From assembly GCA_026397965.1 (NCBI GenBank), contig JAPLTU010000066.1:1-41858 (forward strand): 41,858 nucleotides of DNA, given 5' to 3'. Source of the stretch: Verrucomicrobiota bacterium (lineage in GTDB: Bacteria; Verrucomicrobiota; Verrucomicrobiia; Opitutales; UBA953). This document shows, piece by piece, positions 33,457 through 41,858 of the stretch. A program made the position numbers and the translations under genes. How positions within the stretch are numbered: the stretch's first letter is position 1; every line of letters begins with the position of its first letter. The notes under the pieces were generated by a model that saw only the letters and a list, made by a program, of their open reading frames with translations, had not been told where the DNA came from and ran no database searches.

Positions 33457-33722
33457 AAGTATTTAATATAAAGTTTAGGATATGGTGTCTAATACATAAA
33501 TGTCTGCCCGGGCCATCAGATGACTTAATCTTTCGATGGGCGCATCGTTATTTTCGATACTTACAGAGTATCTATCCCAGCCGTTGTCCGGCGAGAGGGC
33601 CCAAGGTTTGCCCCGGATTTTGAATAAACGGGCGCCCCAGCCTGACCTTAGGGGAGGTTTCGCGATGTTCTATCCAGGCGAGGTTGGGTTGCATTCGTCA
33701 GCGGGCTTTGGCAGACTGAAGC

Positions 33723-34319
33723 ATGCCGGCCGCGCTACCCCTCATCCCCCGTCCGGCCCGCTTAGTAGTACGTTTGCTCGTCGGCGAGGTTAAGGTCGCT
33801 GGCACTTTGCCGGAAGGGCCGGTACTGCTTTGCTCTAATCATGTCAGCTATCGCGACGTCTTTCTGTTTGGGATGGTACGTTCGTCGGCGCGCCTGCTCG
33901 TGCACCCGCTGGTATTCTCGTTCCCGTTCCTGAAGAAGTTCGCCGTCCGCTGGGGCTTCGTGCAGGTCTCGATCGACGACGCCGTGGCACTGCTCAAGCA
34001 GGGAGAGACTGTGGCGATCTGCCCGACGGGTCTCGTCGAGGCACTCGGCGAGGCGGAGTTACCATTTAAGACCGGCGCGGTCCGTATCGCCCAGCAGGCC
34101 GGCGTGCCGATGGTCCCGGTTTACTTCCATTACGGTAATTATCCAGGTCATTGGGTGACGCCATTCTCGATCACCGTGCAGAATATCTTCCTCTTCTGCC
34201 TCTGGCCGTTGTATCGCCGCGGTGTCACGATTTTTGTCGGTGCACCGATGGATACGTCCGGCGACGTCAAGGAACGGACGAAAGTATTGAAGGCGGCGGT
34301 CGAGGCCTTGAAGCCCTGA
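33723..34319 (+). CDS. PlsC-family 1-acyl-sn-glycerol-3-phosphate acyltransferase-like protein
   Basis: Small membrane-associated acyltransferase, 198 residues. The catalytic NHVSYRD motif gives HX4D with His40 and Asp45. The second conserved block is CPTGLVEALG rather than FPEGTRS, so substrate binding differs from standard PlsC. Further blocks are GAVRIAQQAGVPMVPVYFHY. It starts at the ATG at 33723 with no convincing membrane helix before the motif. Likely to acylate a lysophospholipid or another lipid intermediate. It leads the plus-strand block with two phosphatases and LptF/G. Confidence 0.8.
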   Translation: MPAALPLIPRPARLVVRLLVGEVKVAGTLPEGPVLLCSNHVSYRDVFLFGMVRSSARLLVHPLVFSFPFLKKFAVRWGFVQVSIDDAVALLKQGETVAICPTGLVEALGEAELPFKTGAVRIAQQAGVPMVPVYFHYGNYPGHWVTPFSITVQNIFLFCLWPLYRRGVTIFVGAPMDTSGDVKERTKVLKAAVEALKP

Positions 34320-34323
34320 GACC

Positions 34324-34351
34324 GAGTAAAGAGTATCGAGTATGGAGTATA
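34324..34351. repeat. Four tandem 7-bp units (GAGTATN)
   Basis: GAGTAAA, GAGTATC, GAGTATG and GAGTATA follow each other without spacing just after the PlsC-like stop. Only the first unit deviates in the core. Too short to assign a function; it may be a dispersed-repeat tail or a binding-site array. Confidence 0.6.
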
Positions 34352-34453
34352 GGGCGGGAGAGTGGCGCCTTGGAGATGACTACGCCTCCGTTTGTCGCTT
34401 GCTTGTCACCTGATACAGCCCTGATCGCATTGATGTGGCCTTATGATTGTTGA

Positions 34454-35065
34454 GTGACGATTCCTAAGCCATTCGCCCTCTACTGGCGACTAGCCCGCAT
34501 CTGCGGGTGGACGTTGCTGGCCGTCATCGGGCTGCCCCTTTCATTTTATGGGTTGCTGCAGGTTGGATATAACCAGGACGTTGTTGCACCTGGTCTGCTG
34601 TACCGATCCGCCCAACTTCCGGTCAGGGATTTCGTCAGCCTCGCCCAGCAAGCAGGCTTGCGGACCGTCATTAATCTGCGGGGCGAAAACGTCGGTCAAG
34701 ATTGGTATGACGCCGAATACCATGCTGCGCAGAAGCTCGGAGTGGGCTTCATCAACTATCGCATGAGTGCGTCCCGTGAACTGACCATCGAGGAGATGAA
34801 CGAGTTGGCGCAGATACTGCGAGACGCCCCGAAGCCGGTGCTAATCCATTGCAGCTCGGGTTCCGATCGGACTGGGCTGGCCTGCGCTTTGTTCCTGTTG
34901 GAATCCGGTTACCCGCCGTCGGCCGTGGCCGATCAGCTTTCGCTCCGGTTCGGCCATTTCCCTTATTTATGGAGCGGGTCGTGGGCGATGGATAATAGCC
35001 TGAAGGCTTATAGGGAGAGCCAACTTCGTCCTATGCGGAAGCTGGCGACCCTCGGGGATAAATAA
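34454..35065 (+). CDS. Membrane-anchored tyrosine/dual-specificity-type phosphatase 1
   Basis: Protein of 203 residues from a GTG at 34454. One N-terminal membrane helix (about 13-35, LARICGWTLLAVIGLPLSFY) is followed by a phosphatase domain on the far side. The P-loop is IHCSSGSDRTG with Cys133 and Arg139, the HCX5R signature. YRSAQL, TVINLRGEN and WYDAEYHAAQ precede it, and ADQLSLRFGHFPYLWSG follows. The substrate may be a phosphoprotein, a phospholipid or a sugar phosphate; the fold does not tell. Neighbours PlsC and LptF/G favour an envelope lipid. A clear paralogue lies at 37541. Confidence 0.82.
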   Translation: MTIPKPFALYWRLARICGWTLLAVIGLPLSFYGLLQVGYNQDVVAPGLLYRSAQLPVRDFVSLAQQAGLRTVINLRGENVGQDWYDAEYHAAQKLGVGFINYRMSASRELTIEEMNELAQILRDAPKPVLIHCSSGSDRTGLACALFLLESGYPPSAVADQLSLRFGHFPYLWSGSWAMDNSLKAYRESQLRPMRKLATLGDK

Positions 35066-35071
35066 GGCCGC

Positions 35072-36121
35072 GTGCGTCTCCTCGACCGATACGTCCTACG
35101 AGAGTGCATCATCGCCAGCGCCCTTGCTACTGGCGCTTTCGTCTTCGTACTTTTGGCGGGCAACGTCGTCCAGATGGTGCTCGGGGCGGTCTCATCCGGA
35201 CGAGTCTCCTCGTGGGAAGCCTGCGAACTGATTGCCCTGCTATTTCCGACCGTGCTCCCTTACGCTTTACCGATGGGTATCCTGACGGGCGTGCTCCTGA
35301 CGTTTGGGCGGATGGGTGCCGATGGGGAGATCACGGCCATGAAGGCCTCAGGCATAGGCCTTTGGCGGATCGCCGCACCCGTGTGGGCCGTAGCGGCCCT
35401 GGTGGCGCTCGCGTCGCTTTGGTTGAACCTCGAGGCTGGACCGGCCTCGGAGGATGGTTTTCAAAAGGTGTTGCTTGGTTCTGCCCAGCAGACGCCGGCG
35501 GGCCTCATTCAGGCGGGTAAACTGAACCGACAGTTCAAGGGCCTGCTGATTCGTGCCGAGGAAAAAGAAGGGGAGACCCTTAAGCGTTTTCATCTCTGGC
35601 AGGTGGACGGCCGCGGGCAACTGTTTCAGTCGGTGCGGGCGAAATCAGCCAAGTTGAGTAAGTCGACCGATGTGCAGGGGCATTCCATTCTCCGGATTGA
35701 GATGCTGGATGCGAATATGACTACTCGTCCCGAAGGTGAGGATACGCTCGCTCATCCCGAAAGCTTCGTGTCAGCCAAACAAGCCGTTTTAGAAATGCCG
35801 CTGAGCCAGCGTCCGGATGAGAAGGGGACTTACGTAAAGAAGCTCCGCATGATGACGGGCGGAGAGATGCTCGCCGCCATGGAGACTGGCTGGAAGCTGC
35901 CGGAGCACCCGACGGCCGAACAGCGGGCAGTCGACCGGATGATGCTGACCGTGCAATTTATGTTCCGCGTCTCGACCGCGTTATCTATCCTGAGCCTGGC
36001 GATGTTGGCCGTGCCGCTGGCGATCTCGGTCGGTCGATCTGAGACCAGCGTGAGTGCGGGCTTGGCCTTGGGCCTGGCGTTGACCTATTATCTGCTGATG
36101 CAGAAAGCCGCGCGTCACTAG
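35072..36121 (+). CDS. LptF/LptG family permease (YjgP/YjgQ)
   Basis: Inner-membrane permease of 349 residues, of the family that with LptB2 extracts LPS from the inner membrane. It begins RLLDRYVLRECIIASALATG, the usual start. Membrane helices occupy about 12-36, 60-85, 95-120, then a large periplasmic beta-rich domain (about 125-275), and the C-terminal helices FMFRVSTALSILSLAMLAVP and beyond. The start is a GTG at 35072, six bases after the phosphatase stop. Which of LptF or LptG it is cannot be decided. Confidence 0.88.
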   Translation: MRLLDRYVLRECIIASALATGAFVFVLLAGNVVQMVLGAVSSGRVSSWEACELIALLFPTVLPYALPMGILTGVLLTFGRMGADGEITAMKASGIGLWRIAAPVWAVAALVALASLWLNLEAGPASEDGFQKVLLGSAQQTPAGLIQAGKLNRQFKGLLIRAEEKEGETLKRFHLWQVDGRGQLFQSVRAKSAKLSKSTDVQGHSILRIEMLDANMTTRPEGEDTLAHPESFVSAKQAVLEMPLSQRPDEKGTYVKKLRMMTGGEMLAAMETGWKLPEHPTAEQRAVDRMMLTVQFMFRVSTALSILSLAMLAVPLAISVGRSETSVSAGLALGLALTYYLLMQKAARH

Positions 36122-36151
36122 TCGTTATCGCCCTAAGCTGCGACGTTCTGA

Positions 36152-36178
36152 GGACAGCCCAGAGGGCTTAAGTTTGCC
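36152..36178 (+). terminator. Weak stem-loop after the LptF/G gene
   Basis: AGCCC (36156-36160) pairs with GGGCT (36164-36168) around AGA, then TAAGTTT. The T-tract is short and interrupted, so it may be only a partial terminator. Confidence 0.3.
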
Positions 36179-36207
36179 AAGCAGGGTAGAGGGGGCAGAC
36201 TCGGCAC

Positions 36208-37389
36208 ATGCGCCCCCTCGTCCTCTGTCTCAGCTTGTGGCTGTCGGTCTGCGGTGTCGCCGCCGACTCGGTCATCGCTCCGTTCGTGCAACGCGAAGAA
36301 CTCGCTGGGGCGGTGATGCTCGTCGCGAATAAGGATAAGGTCCTGAGCGTGACGACGGTTGGCTTCGCGGATATCGCGGCAAGGAAGCCGATGCAGGCGG
36401 ATTCGCTTTTCTGGATTGCTTCGCAGTCTAAATGTATGACTGCCGTTGCCGTTCTGATGTTGGTCGACGAGGGTAAAATCGCGCTCGACGATCCGGTCGA
36501 GAAATACCTGCCCGAGTTCAAGGGCCAGCGCGTCGCCCCGCCGAAACCTGACCCGAAGGCCGAAGCCAAGGGCAAGCAGAAGGAGCAAGCGTCCAAGGCC
36601 GTCTCGACGCCTGAAGGTGAGCCCCAGCCCGCGGTGCATCCGATCACCATCCGCGAGGTGCTTTCTCACGTGAGCGGATTGCCTTTTAAATCCGAGGAAG
36701 AAAAACCCACGCTCGACGGCCTGCCGCTGGCTGATGCGGTTAAAACTTACGCCAAGGCTCCGCTCGCGACGCAACCTGGCACGCATTACCAGTATTCCAA
36801 CGCCGGCATCAACACCGCCGCGCGCGTCCTCGAAGTTGTCAGCGGCCTACCGTATGAAACCTTTATGCAGAAGCGCCTCTTGGATCCGTTGAGCATGAAG
36901 GACACCACCTTCTGGCCAAACGCCGAACAGGTTTCCCGGCTTGCCCTGACCTATAAGCCTGATGCCACCAAGAAGAAGCTTGAGCGCGGTTCACTGGGGC
37001 AGCTGCAGGATGATCTCACGGATCGCCAGCATCGTTTCCCGATGCCGGCGGGCGGACTGTTTTCCACCGCGGCTGATACCGCCCGCTTCTGTCGCATGCT
37101 TTTGAATCGAGGTGAATTGGAGGGTAAAAGTTATCTCAGCGAGAAATCTTTTGAGGCGTTGACTTCGCGTCAGACGCCGGCCGCTTTGCCGCAGAGTTAC
37201 GGCTTCGGCCTGCAGGTTACCCCCGAGGGTTTCGGTCACGGCGGTGCCCAGGCGACCAATATGGAAGTGCGCACCAAGGAAGGCCTCGTGCTCGTCTGGA
37301 TGATCCAGCACCAGGGCTTCCCGGGTAAGGGCGGGCAGGCCCAAGGTGAATTCAAGAAGTGGGCGGCGAAGGAGTACGGGCCGAAATAG
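36208..37389 (+). CDS. Secreted serine hydrolase, class C beta-lactamase fold
   Basis: Exported protein of 393 residues; signal peptide MRPLVLCLSLWLSVCGVAA. The active site is SQSK at 72-75 (Ser72 nucleophile, Lys75), with YSN at 196-198 and a late HGG (GFGHGGAQATN) in the KTG place. An inserted Lys/Glu/Ala/Pro-rich segment lies at about 107-142. GLPYETFMQKRLLDPLSMKDT is the usual block after YSN. Such proteins include esterases, D-aminopeptidases and true class C beta-lactamases; resistance cannot be inferred. Good C-ending codon bias. Confidence 0.88.
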   Translation: MRPLVLCLSLWLSVCGVAADSVIAPFVQREELAGAVMLVANKDKVLSVTTVGFADIAARKPMQADSLFWIASQSKCMTAVAVLMLVDEGKIALDDPVEKYLPEFKGQRVAPPKPDPKAEAKGKQKEQASKAVSTPEGEPQPAVHPITIREVLSHVSGLPFKSEEEKPTLDGLPLADAVKTYAKAPLATQPGTHYQYSNAGINTAARVLEVVSGLPYETFMQKRLLDPLSMKDTTFWPNAEQVSRLALTYKPDATKKKLERGSLGQLQDDLTDRQHRFPMPAGGLFSTAADTARFCRMLLNRGELEGKSYLSEKSFEALTSRQTPAALPQSYGFGLQVTPEGFGHGGAQATNMEVRTKEGLVLVWMIQHQGFPGKGGQAQGEFKKWAAKEYGPK

Positions 37390-37540
37390 TTGATTGGTTG
37401 ACCAGTTGGCCGGAGGGCCAGAAAAAGTGCAGACGGGTTTCTTTGTCCCGATGGGCCGGGGCGGATGTCAGCGGTGAGGCGTACCAACGTTGTGACTTAG
37501 GTGACGCCAAGTTGGCTTAATTCCATGGCAAGATTGGGAA

Positions 37541-38146
37541 ATGACGCCCCCCATGCGCCTCCTCATTGTCCGAGCCTTGCGCGGCTTCGGTTTGCTCGTG
37601 CTCGCCGTCCTGCTGTTCCTCGGCGGCGCCTATGCATACGTCCATGGCGGCGGTAACTTCCATGAAGTGGAGAAGGGTGTGGTCTATCGTTCCTCTTGGC
37701 TCGGTGCCGAAGGCCTGGAGAAAGCAATCGTCCGCCATGGGGTGAAGTCGGTGCTGAATCTCTGCGGGGAGCAGCCAGGCGATGTTTGGTATGACGGCGA
37801 GACGAAGGTCGCGCGTCAGAGTAGGGTCGTATTTCGTAGCCTGGGTTTATCCGCGAATAAAGAACTGGACGCCCAGCAGATGGCGGAGCTCGTCGAGTTC
37901 CTGCGCGACGCTCCGAAACCACTGCTGATTCATTGTCGCGCTGGCTCCGATCGCACCGGCCTCGCCTGTGCTATTTATGTCGCTGCGCATGGAGGTTCTT
38001 ATCACGATGCCCAAGAGCAGCTTTCGCTCTACTACGGTCACTTCCCCTATTTCGGCAGCAAGAGCGTGGCGATGGATGTGACCCTCGCACGTTTCTACGA
38101 AAGCGTGGCGGGTCGGCGGATTGCAGGGCAGGGCGAGGTGAGGTAG
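37541..38146 (+). CDS. Membrane-anchored tyrosine/dual-specificity-type phosphatase 2
   Basis: Paralogue of the gene at 34454; 201 residues. It has one N-terminal membrane helix (about 10-33, GFGLLVLAVLLFLGGAYAYV). The domain carries VYRSSWLG, SVLNLCGEQ, WYDGET, then the P-loop IHCRAGSDRTG (Cys132, Arg138), and ends with QEQLSLYYGHFPYFGSK and AMDVTL. The stretch LRDAPKPLLIHC is nearly identical to copy 1. A second ATG at 37553 is a possible start. No substrate can be read from the sequence. Confidence 0.82.
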   Translation: MTPPMRLLIVRALRGFGLLVLAVLLFLGGAYAYVHGGGNFHEVEKGVVYRSSWLGAEGLEKAIVRHGVKSVLNLCGEQPGDVWYDGETKVARQSRVVFRSLGLSANKELDAQQMAELVEFLRDAPKPLLIHCRAGSDRTGLACAIYVAAHGGSYHDAQEQLSLYYGHFPYFGSKSVAMDVTLARFYESVAGRRIAGQGEVR

Positions 38147-38158
38147 GGACGGACGGCG

Positions 38159-38216
38159 GGTAGGCGCTCGAAGGGAGACCCGCTGCGAACGGACGCCACG
38201 CAGTGGCGCCCCTACC
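38159..38216. repeat. REP-like imperfect palindrome with nested hairpin
   Basis: GGTAGGCGC (38159-38167) and GCGCCCCTACC (38206-38216) form imperfect terminal inverted repeats with a two-base gap. Nested inside, GGACGCCAC (38191-38199) pairs with GTGGCGCCC (38203-38211) except for one position, around GCA. Such GC-rich palindromes between genes are often dispersed repeats. Copy number cannot be checked here. Confidence 0.45.
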
Positions 38217-38380
38217 ACGACGCTGAAAGGTCCCTGTGTCGTGCCGCAGTCCCCTACGTTAACTCAGGTTTGCCTTTTCCGCTCCGATAATGACCTATTC
38301 CGCTCATTAGATGCGAATGTGTTGAATTGGGTTCAGAGGTTGGGAACATAACCCCTCCGTTACTGCCCTTACCTTTCCCC

Positions 38381-41300
38381 ATGAAAAACCACCCCATCGC
38401 CGCCTTCGTGTTCGCGTTGCTGTCCGTCGCCGGACTGTCCGCGCAGAACAAGGAGCTGGTCGCCAAGATCGTCCTGCCACCGGAGCCGGTTGCGCAGGCC
38501 GTCACCAAGAAGATCAACGTCCTCGACCTTTTCCGCGAAGGAAAGGCCGAGATGCACATCAACCCTAAGGCCGATATTCATGACGATGCCAAGAACGTCT
38601 TCAAGTTCGACGACGATGGTCTCTTCCACATCAGCGGTAACGGCTACGGCGGCATCACCACCAACGATAGCTTCAAGGACTACCACCTCGTCATCGAGTT
38701 CAAGTGGGGCGAAAAGACCTGGGGTAAGCGCGCTAAGGCCACGCGCGACAACGGCATCCTCGTCCACTGCTACGGCCCGCAGGGCGCCGTGGGAGGCAGC
38801 TGGATGGCCAGTATCGAAGCCCAGATCATCGAAGGCGGCGTGGGCGATATCCTCGTCCTCGCACCCAAGTTGGCGGACGGCACCGTGCTCGAGACCTCGC
38901 TCAGCGCCGAAGTCGGCCTTGATCGCGACAAGGAGAAGATCTGGACCCCGGGTGCTCCTCGTCAGACCATGAAGGGCGGCCGACTCAACTGGCAGAAACG
39001 CGACGTCGATTGGAAAGATACGATCGGCTTCCGCGGCAAGGACGACATCGAATCGCCCTTCGGTCAATGGACCCGTTTTGAGGTGATCGCGAAAGGCGAT
39101 ACGCTGCAATATTTCGTCAACGGCGTAAAGGTGAACGAAGCTTTCGAGTGCAAGCCCAGTCAGGGTCGTATCCTGCTGCAGGTCGAAGCGGCGGAGATGT
39201 TCGTGCGTCGTTATGAACTTTATCCGCTCGGAGGCTTTACGGAGAAATGGTCGGTGGCTAAGCCGGCGACCCCGGCGCACGGAGATGCCGAGGTGATTCC
39301 CGCCTATGCCGCCCGTCCACCTGTCATGGATCTTAGCAAGGAGCCGTTCGCCCAGACCTCTCCTAAATACAAACTCCCACGGGGTTTTGAAATGGTCGTC
39401 GCCGCCACCTCTCCAATGGTAGCCAATCCCACGATGGGATGCGTCGATGACCAAGGTCGCCTCTTTGTAGGCGACTCTGCTGGCGTAAATTGGAGCCCAA
39501 AGAAATTCGAAACCGTCCTACCCAATCGCATCCTCCTTTTGGAGGACCGGGATGGCGACGGCATCTATGAGCATAGCACGGTCTTCGCGGACAAACTCGC
39601 CTACCCTAAGGGGGCCTATTTTTTGAACGGCAGTCTTTATGTCACGGATACCCCCGGTGTCTGGAAGTTCACCGATACCGATGGAGATGGCATCGCGGAT
39701 AAGCGCGAACTGATTGTCGGCGGTTTTCAGTGGACGGCGAATAGCGCCGATTGCCACGGCCCGCGTCTCCACCCTGATGGCCGGCTTTATTGGACGCACG
39801 GCCGCAAGGGTCATGATATCAAACAGCAGGACGGCACGCCGGTCCACGAAGGCCTTAACAGCGGTATCTGGTCGATGAAGCCCGACGGCTCCGACATCCG
39901 TTGGCATGCGCTCGGTTGCGCCGACAATCCTACTGGGCTCGACTTCACGCCCACCGGCGAGCTCATCGGCACCACCAATCTTTATTTCGGGAGCCCGCGC
40001 GTCGACACCCTGATGCAGTGGCAGCTCGGAGGCGTCTACGAGCGCCCGGATTTCTTGCGCATCATCGAAGACCTTCCGCGTACGCACGAGCGCATGCCCA
40101 TCCTCCGCGAGCTCGGCCACATGGTGCCCAGCGGTTGCACCTTCTGGAAGAATGCCAACAAGTTCGCGTTGGAGGGTCAACCTTGGGCCGCCGACCCAGC
40201 CAACCTGCAATTGATGGTGACCATGTATAACTCGCAGAAGGTTCTGCGCTACGAGATGCAGAAGGAAGGGGCGACTTATCGTACCATCGAGCACGAATTC
40301 TTCACCGTCGACCGAAAGGGCGCGCACCTCACCGACGTCATGGAAGATATCGACGGCTCGCTCATCGTCTTCGACACCGGTACCTGGTATTCCCATTGCC
40401 CCTCGAGTCTGCAGGGTTCGGCCAACGTCCCTGGCATGATCTACCGCATCCGCCGCACCGCGGAAGGGAAGGCCGCGCACGCTGCCGTGCTCGCCGCCCA
40501 CAAGCCCCTCGAACTCGCCAAGCCCAAGACCGACGCCGAACTCCTCGCCCAGCTTTCTTCCGCCGACCAGTCAGAAGTCCGTCGCGGACTCGAAGGCCTG
40601 ACCTTCCGCGAGGCTAAGTCGCCCGCCGTCACCGCTGCTATCCGCGGCCTCCTTGCTCGTGAGGCTGACCTTGTGCTCGAGCATGCAATCCTCACCGCGG
40701 GCATGCGCCTCGCTGGCTTCACCGCCGCCGATCTCGCCACGGCCAAGGGTCTGGTCGCTCAGGCACGTCTCCTGCGCATCGTCTCCCAGACTCGGACCAA
40801 GGAGTCCGATTACGGCGATGTCCTGAAGTTTGCGCTCAGCCAGGCGGATTCCGCTGACGCCGCGCTCGCGAAGAATGCTTACCTCGCCCTGATCAAGGCG
40901 CCTGACGCTGATACGGTCCTCGCCCCTGTCTTCGGCCAGTGGCTCGCACAGCCCGCTCCCTCGGCCACGCAGGTCGCCGCCATGGGCAAGTTCGCCAGCG
41001 CGCTCGCCGCCCAGCCTGGTGTCGCGAAAGGTATCGCCCGTATGCTCGGACACGAGAAGGCCGCCGTCCGTCAGGCCGCGCTGCGCGCCATCGCCGCCCA
41101 GCCCGGCAAGGTCGACGCCCAGTTCTGGTTTGCGCCGCTCCAGGCGCAGCTCGCCCAGGGTGCCTCGCCCCTCTTGCTCGACGCTCTTGCTCGCGTGAAG
41201 GACAAGCGCTTCGACGAAGCGCTAAACGCCGTCTCCGTCGACACGACCAAGCCTGCTTCGCTCCGCCTTAAGGCCTTACTCGCGTTGTCCGGTAGCGGCG

Positions 41301-41858
41301 AAGGCCTCAGCGAGCCGGCCTTCAAACTGCTCACCGACCTCTTCGTCGATCCGGCGAATCCTGGTCTGCGGATGGACGCCGCTGCGCGTCTCGCCAACAC
41401 CAAGCTAACGTCTGCACAGTGGGATGCTTATCTTGCACTGCTGCCGACCGCCGGTCCACTCGAGCAGAACGAGCTCCTCGTCGCGCTCGCCGTGCCGCAG
41501 AATTATAAGAACGTGTCAAAGGACACCGGCCGGAAGATCGCCGTTGCCCTGAGCAAGTCGCCGATGCTCGGCACCTTCAGTCCGGATCTCGTGCGTAAGG
41601 CCTTCAGTTTCCTGCCCCGCGAGATCTATGAGGTCCTTGAGCCGTCGTTCGATGCCGCCCTTGCGGTCAATGACGCCAAAAAGGAGCGCCTCGCCCCCCT
41701 GGCCATGGCGGCTGCGAAGAAGGGCGACCCTGTTGCCGGTCGTGCCGTCTATGAATCCGGACGGGGCGCCTGCATCGCGTGCCACAAGATCGGGGACAAA
41801 GGTCAAGAACTTGGCCCGAACCTGAGTAAACTCGGCGGCATCCGCGCCGAACGCGAAC
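38381..41858 (+). CDS. DUF1080 domain protein fused to a PVC-type dehydrogenase and cytochrome c (partial, 3' end outside window)
   Basis: One frame is open for 1159 codons from ATG 38381 to the window end without a stop. A signal peptide (MKNHPIAAFVFALLSVAGLSA) is followed by a DUF1080 (3-keto-disaccharide hydrolase-like) domain at about 45-285, with the LLQVEAAEMFVRRYELYPL strand. Next comes the PVC membrane-bound dehydrogenase domain (about 330-700), a propeller with two calcium-like loops, DRDGDGIYE (Asp389-Asp393) and DTDGDGIADK (Asp432-Asp436). A helical, HEAT-like region (about 715-1100) follows. The last part holds CIACHKIG, a haem c site (Cys1131, Cys1134, His1135). The frame is unbroken at that point. 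Such genes are abundant in Planctomycetes and Verrucomicrobia and are thought to oxidise sugars in the periplasm; the substrate is unknown. Strong C-ending codon use. Confidence 0.88.
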   Translation, partial: MKNHPIAAFVFALLSVAGLSAQNKELVAKIVLPPEPVAQAVTKKINVLDLFREGKAEMHINPKADIHDDAKNVFKFDDDGLFHISGNGYGGITTNDSFKDYHLVIEFKWGEKTWGKRAKATRDNGILVHCYGPQGAVGGSWMASIEAQIIEGGVGDILVLAPKLADGTVLETSLSAEVGLDRDKEKIWTPGAPRQTMKGGRLNWQKRDVDWKDTIGFRGKDDIESPFGQWTRFEVIAKGDTLQYFVNGVKVNEAFECKPSQGRILLQVEAAEMFVRRYELYPLGGFTEKWSVAKPATPAHGDAEVIPAYAARPPVMDLSKEPFAQTSPKYKLPRGFEMVVAATSPMVANPTMGCVDDQGRLFVGDSAGVNWSPKKFETVLPNRILLLEDRDGDGIYEHSTVFADKLAYPKGAYFLNGSLYVTDTPGVWKFTDTDGDGIADKRELIVGGFQWTANSADCHGPRLHPDGRLYWTHGRKGHDIKQQDGTPVHEGLNSGIWSMKPDGSDIRWHALGCADNPTGLDFTPTGELIGTTNLYFGSPRVDTLMQWQLGGVYERPDFLRIIEDLPRTHERMPILRELGHMVPSGCTFWKNANKFALEGQPWAADPANLQLMVTMYNSQKVLRYEMQKEGATYRTIEHEFFTVDRKGAHLTDVMEDIDGSLIVFDTGTWYSHCPSSLQGSANVPGMIYRIRRTAEGKAAHAAVLAAHKPLELAKPKTDAELLAQLSSADQSEVRRGLEGLTFREAKSPAVTAAIRGLLAREADLVLEHAILTAGMRLAGFTAADLATAKGLVAQARLLRIVSQTRTKESDYGDVLKFALSQADSADAALAKNAYLALIKAPDADTVLAPVFGQWLAQPAPSATQVAAMGKFASALAAQPGVAKGIARMLGHEKAAVRQAALRAIAAQPGKVDAQFWFAPLQAQLAQGASPLLLDALARVKDKRFDEALNAVSVDTTKPASLRLKALLALSGSGEGLSEPAFKLLTDLFVDPANPGLRMDAAARLANTKLTSAQWDAYLALLPTAGPLEQNELLVALAVPQNYKNVSKDTGRKIAVALSKSPMLGTFSPDLVRKAFSFLPREIYEVLEPSFDAALAVNDAKKERLAPLAMAAAKKGDPVAGRAVYESGRGACIACHKIGDKGQELGPNLSKLGGIRAERE

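Noticed and set aside
33536-33793. An 85-codon plus-strand frame overlapping the start of the PlsC-like gene
   Set aside because: No motifs, basic Pro/Arg-rich end, and it conflicts with the acyltransferase frame.
37408-37425. TGGCC/GGCCA hairpin after the serine hydrolase as a terminator
   Set aside because: It is followed by A-rich sequence instead of a T-tract on the plus strand, and has no T-tract on the minus strand.
38369-39454. A 361-codon frame on the minus strand inside the dehydrogenase gene
   Set aside because: The plus strand is open through the whole region with recognisable domains; the minus frame is a shadow of strong codon bias. The same holds for the minus frame at 39518-40501.
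1-41858. CRISPR arrays, transposases or integrases
   Set aside because: None found: no regular spaced repeats and no recognisable transposase or recombinase motif on either strand.

Overview
The window looks like chromosome of a Gram-negative member of the Verrucomicrobiota, probably class Opitutia. The signs are a complete division and cell-wall (dcw) cluster with a MurC-MurB fusion, a meso-DAP type MurE, orphan FecR-domain proteins, LPS-related genes (LpxL-type acyltransferase, LptF/G permease), and a DUF1080 protein fused to a PVC-type dehydrogenase with a cytochrome c domain. This placement is an inference from gene content; no rRNA gene is present.

Layout. 1-141: the 3' end of an unidentified gene and its terminator. 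206-2392: two tandem secreted FecR-domain paralogues. 2485-4039: tmk and holB. 4090-5634: an ECF sigma factor, a small single-pass membrane protein and a secreted DUF3106-like protein. 5638-8849 (minus strand): an aroC operon with a P-loop protein and an acyltransferase, preceded by a small lipoprotein gene. 8850-9225: a regulatory region with a perfect 25-bp palindrome and a phased G-rich box array upstream of mraZ. 9226-27565: the dcw cluster, mraZ-rsmH-ftsL-ftsI-murE-murF-mraY-murD-LysM lipoprotein-ftsW-murG-murCB-ddl-ftsQ-ftsA-ftsZ. 27614-29967: sufS and a convergent DUF2851 gene. 30077-30164: tRNA-Ser(UGA). 30269-33456 (minus strand): three Sel1-repeat genes and a small secreted protein, an accessory-looking block. 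33723-38146: PlsC-like acyltransferase, two paralogous membrane-anchored tyrosine/dual-specificity phosphatases, an LptF/G permease and a serine hydrolase. 38381 to the end: one open frame of 1159 codons that runs off the window.

The dcw genes are almost all joined by ATGA stop/start overlaps, so the cluster is probably translationally coupled. It makes UDP-MurNAc-pentapeptide, lipid I and lipid II, and the SEDS/PBP2b pair and FtsQLAZ that use them at the septum. Two features stand out. ftsA is broken by a single-base frameshift. FtsZ keeps its nucleotide-binding signature and C-terminal peptide but has lost two of the three key T7-loop residues. The phosphatase/acyltransferase/LptF block is the best candidate for an undescribed envelope-lipid module.
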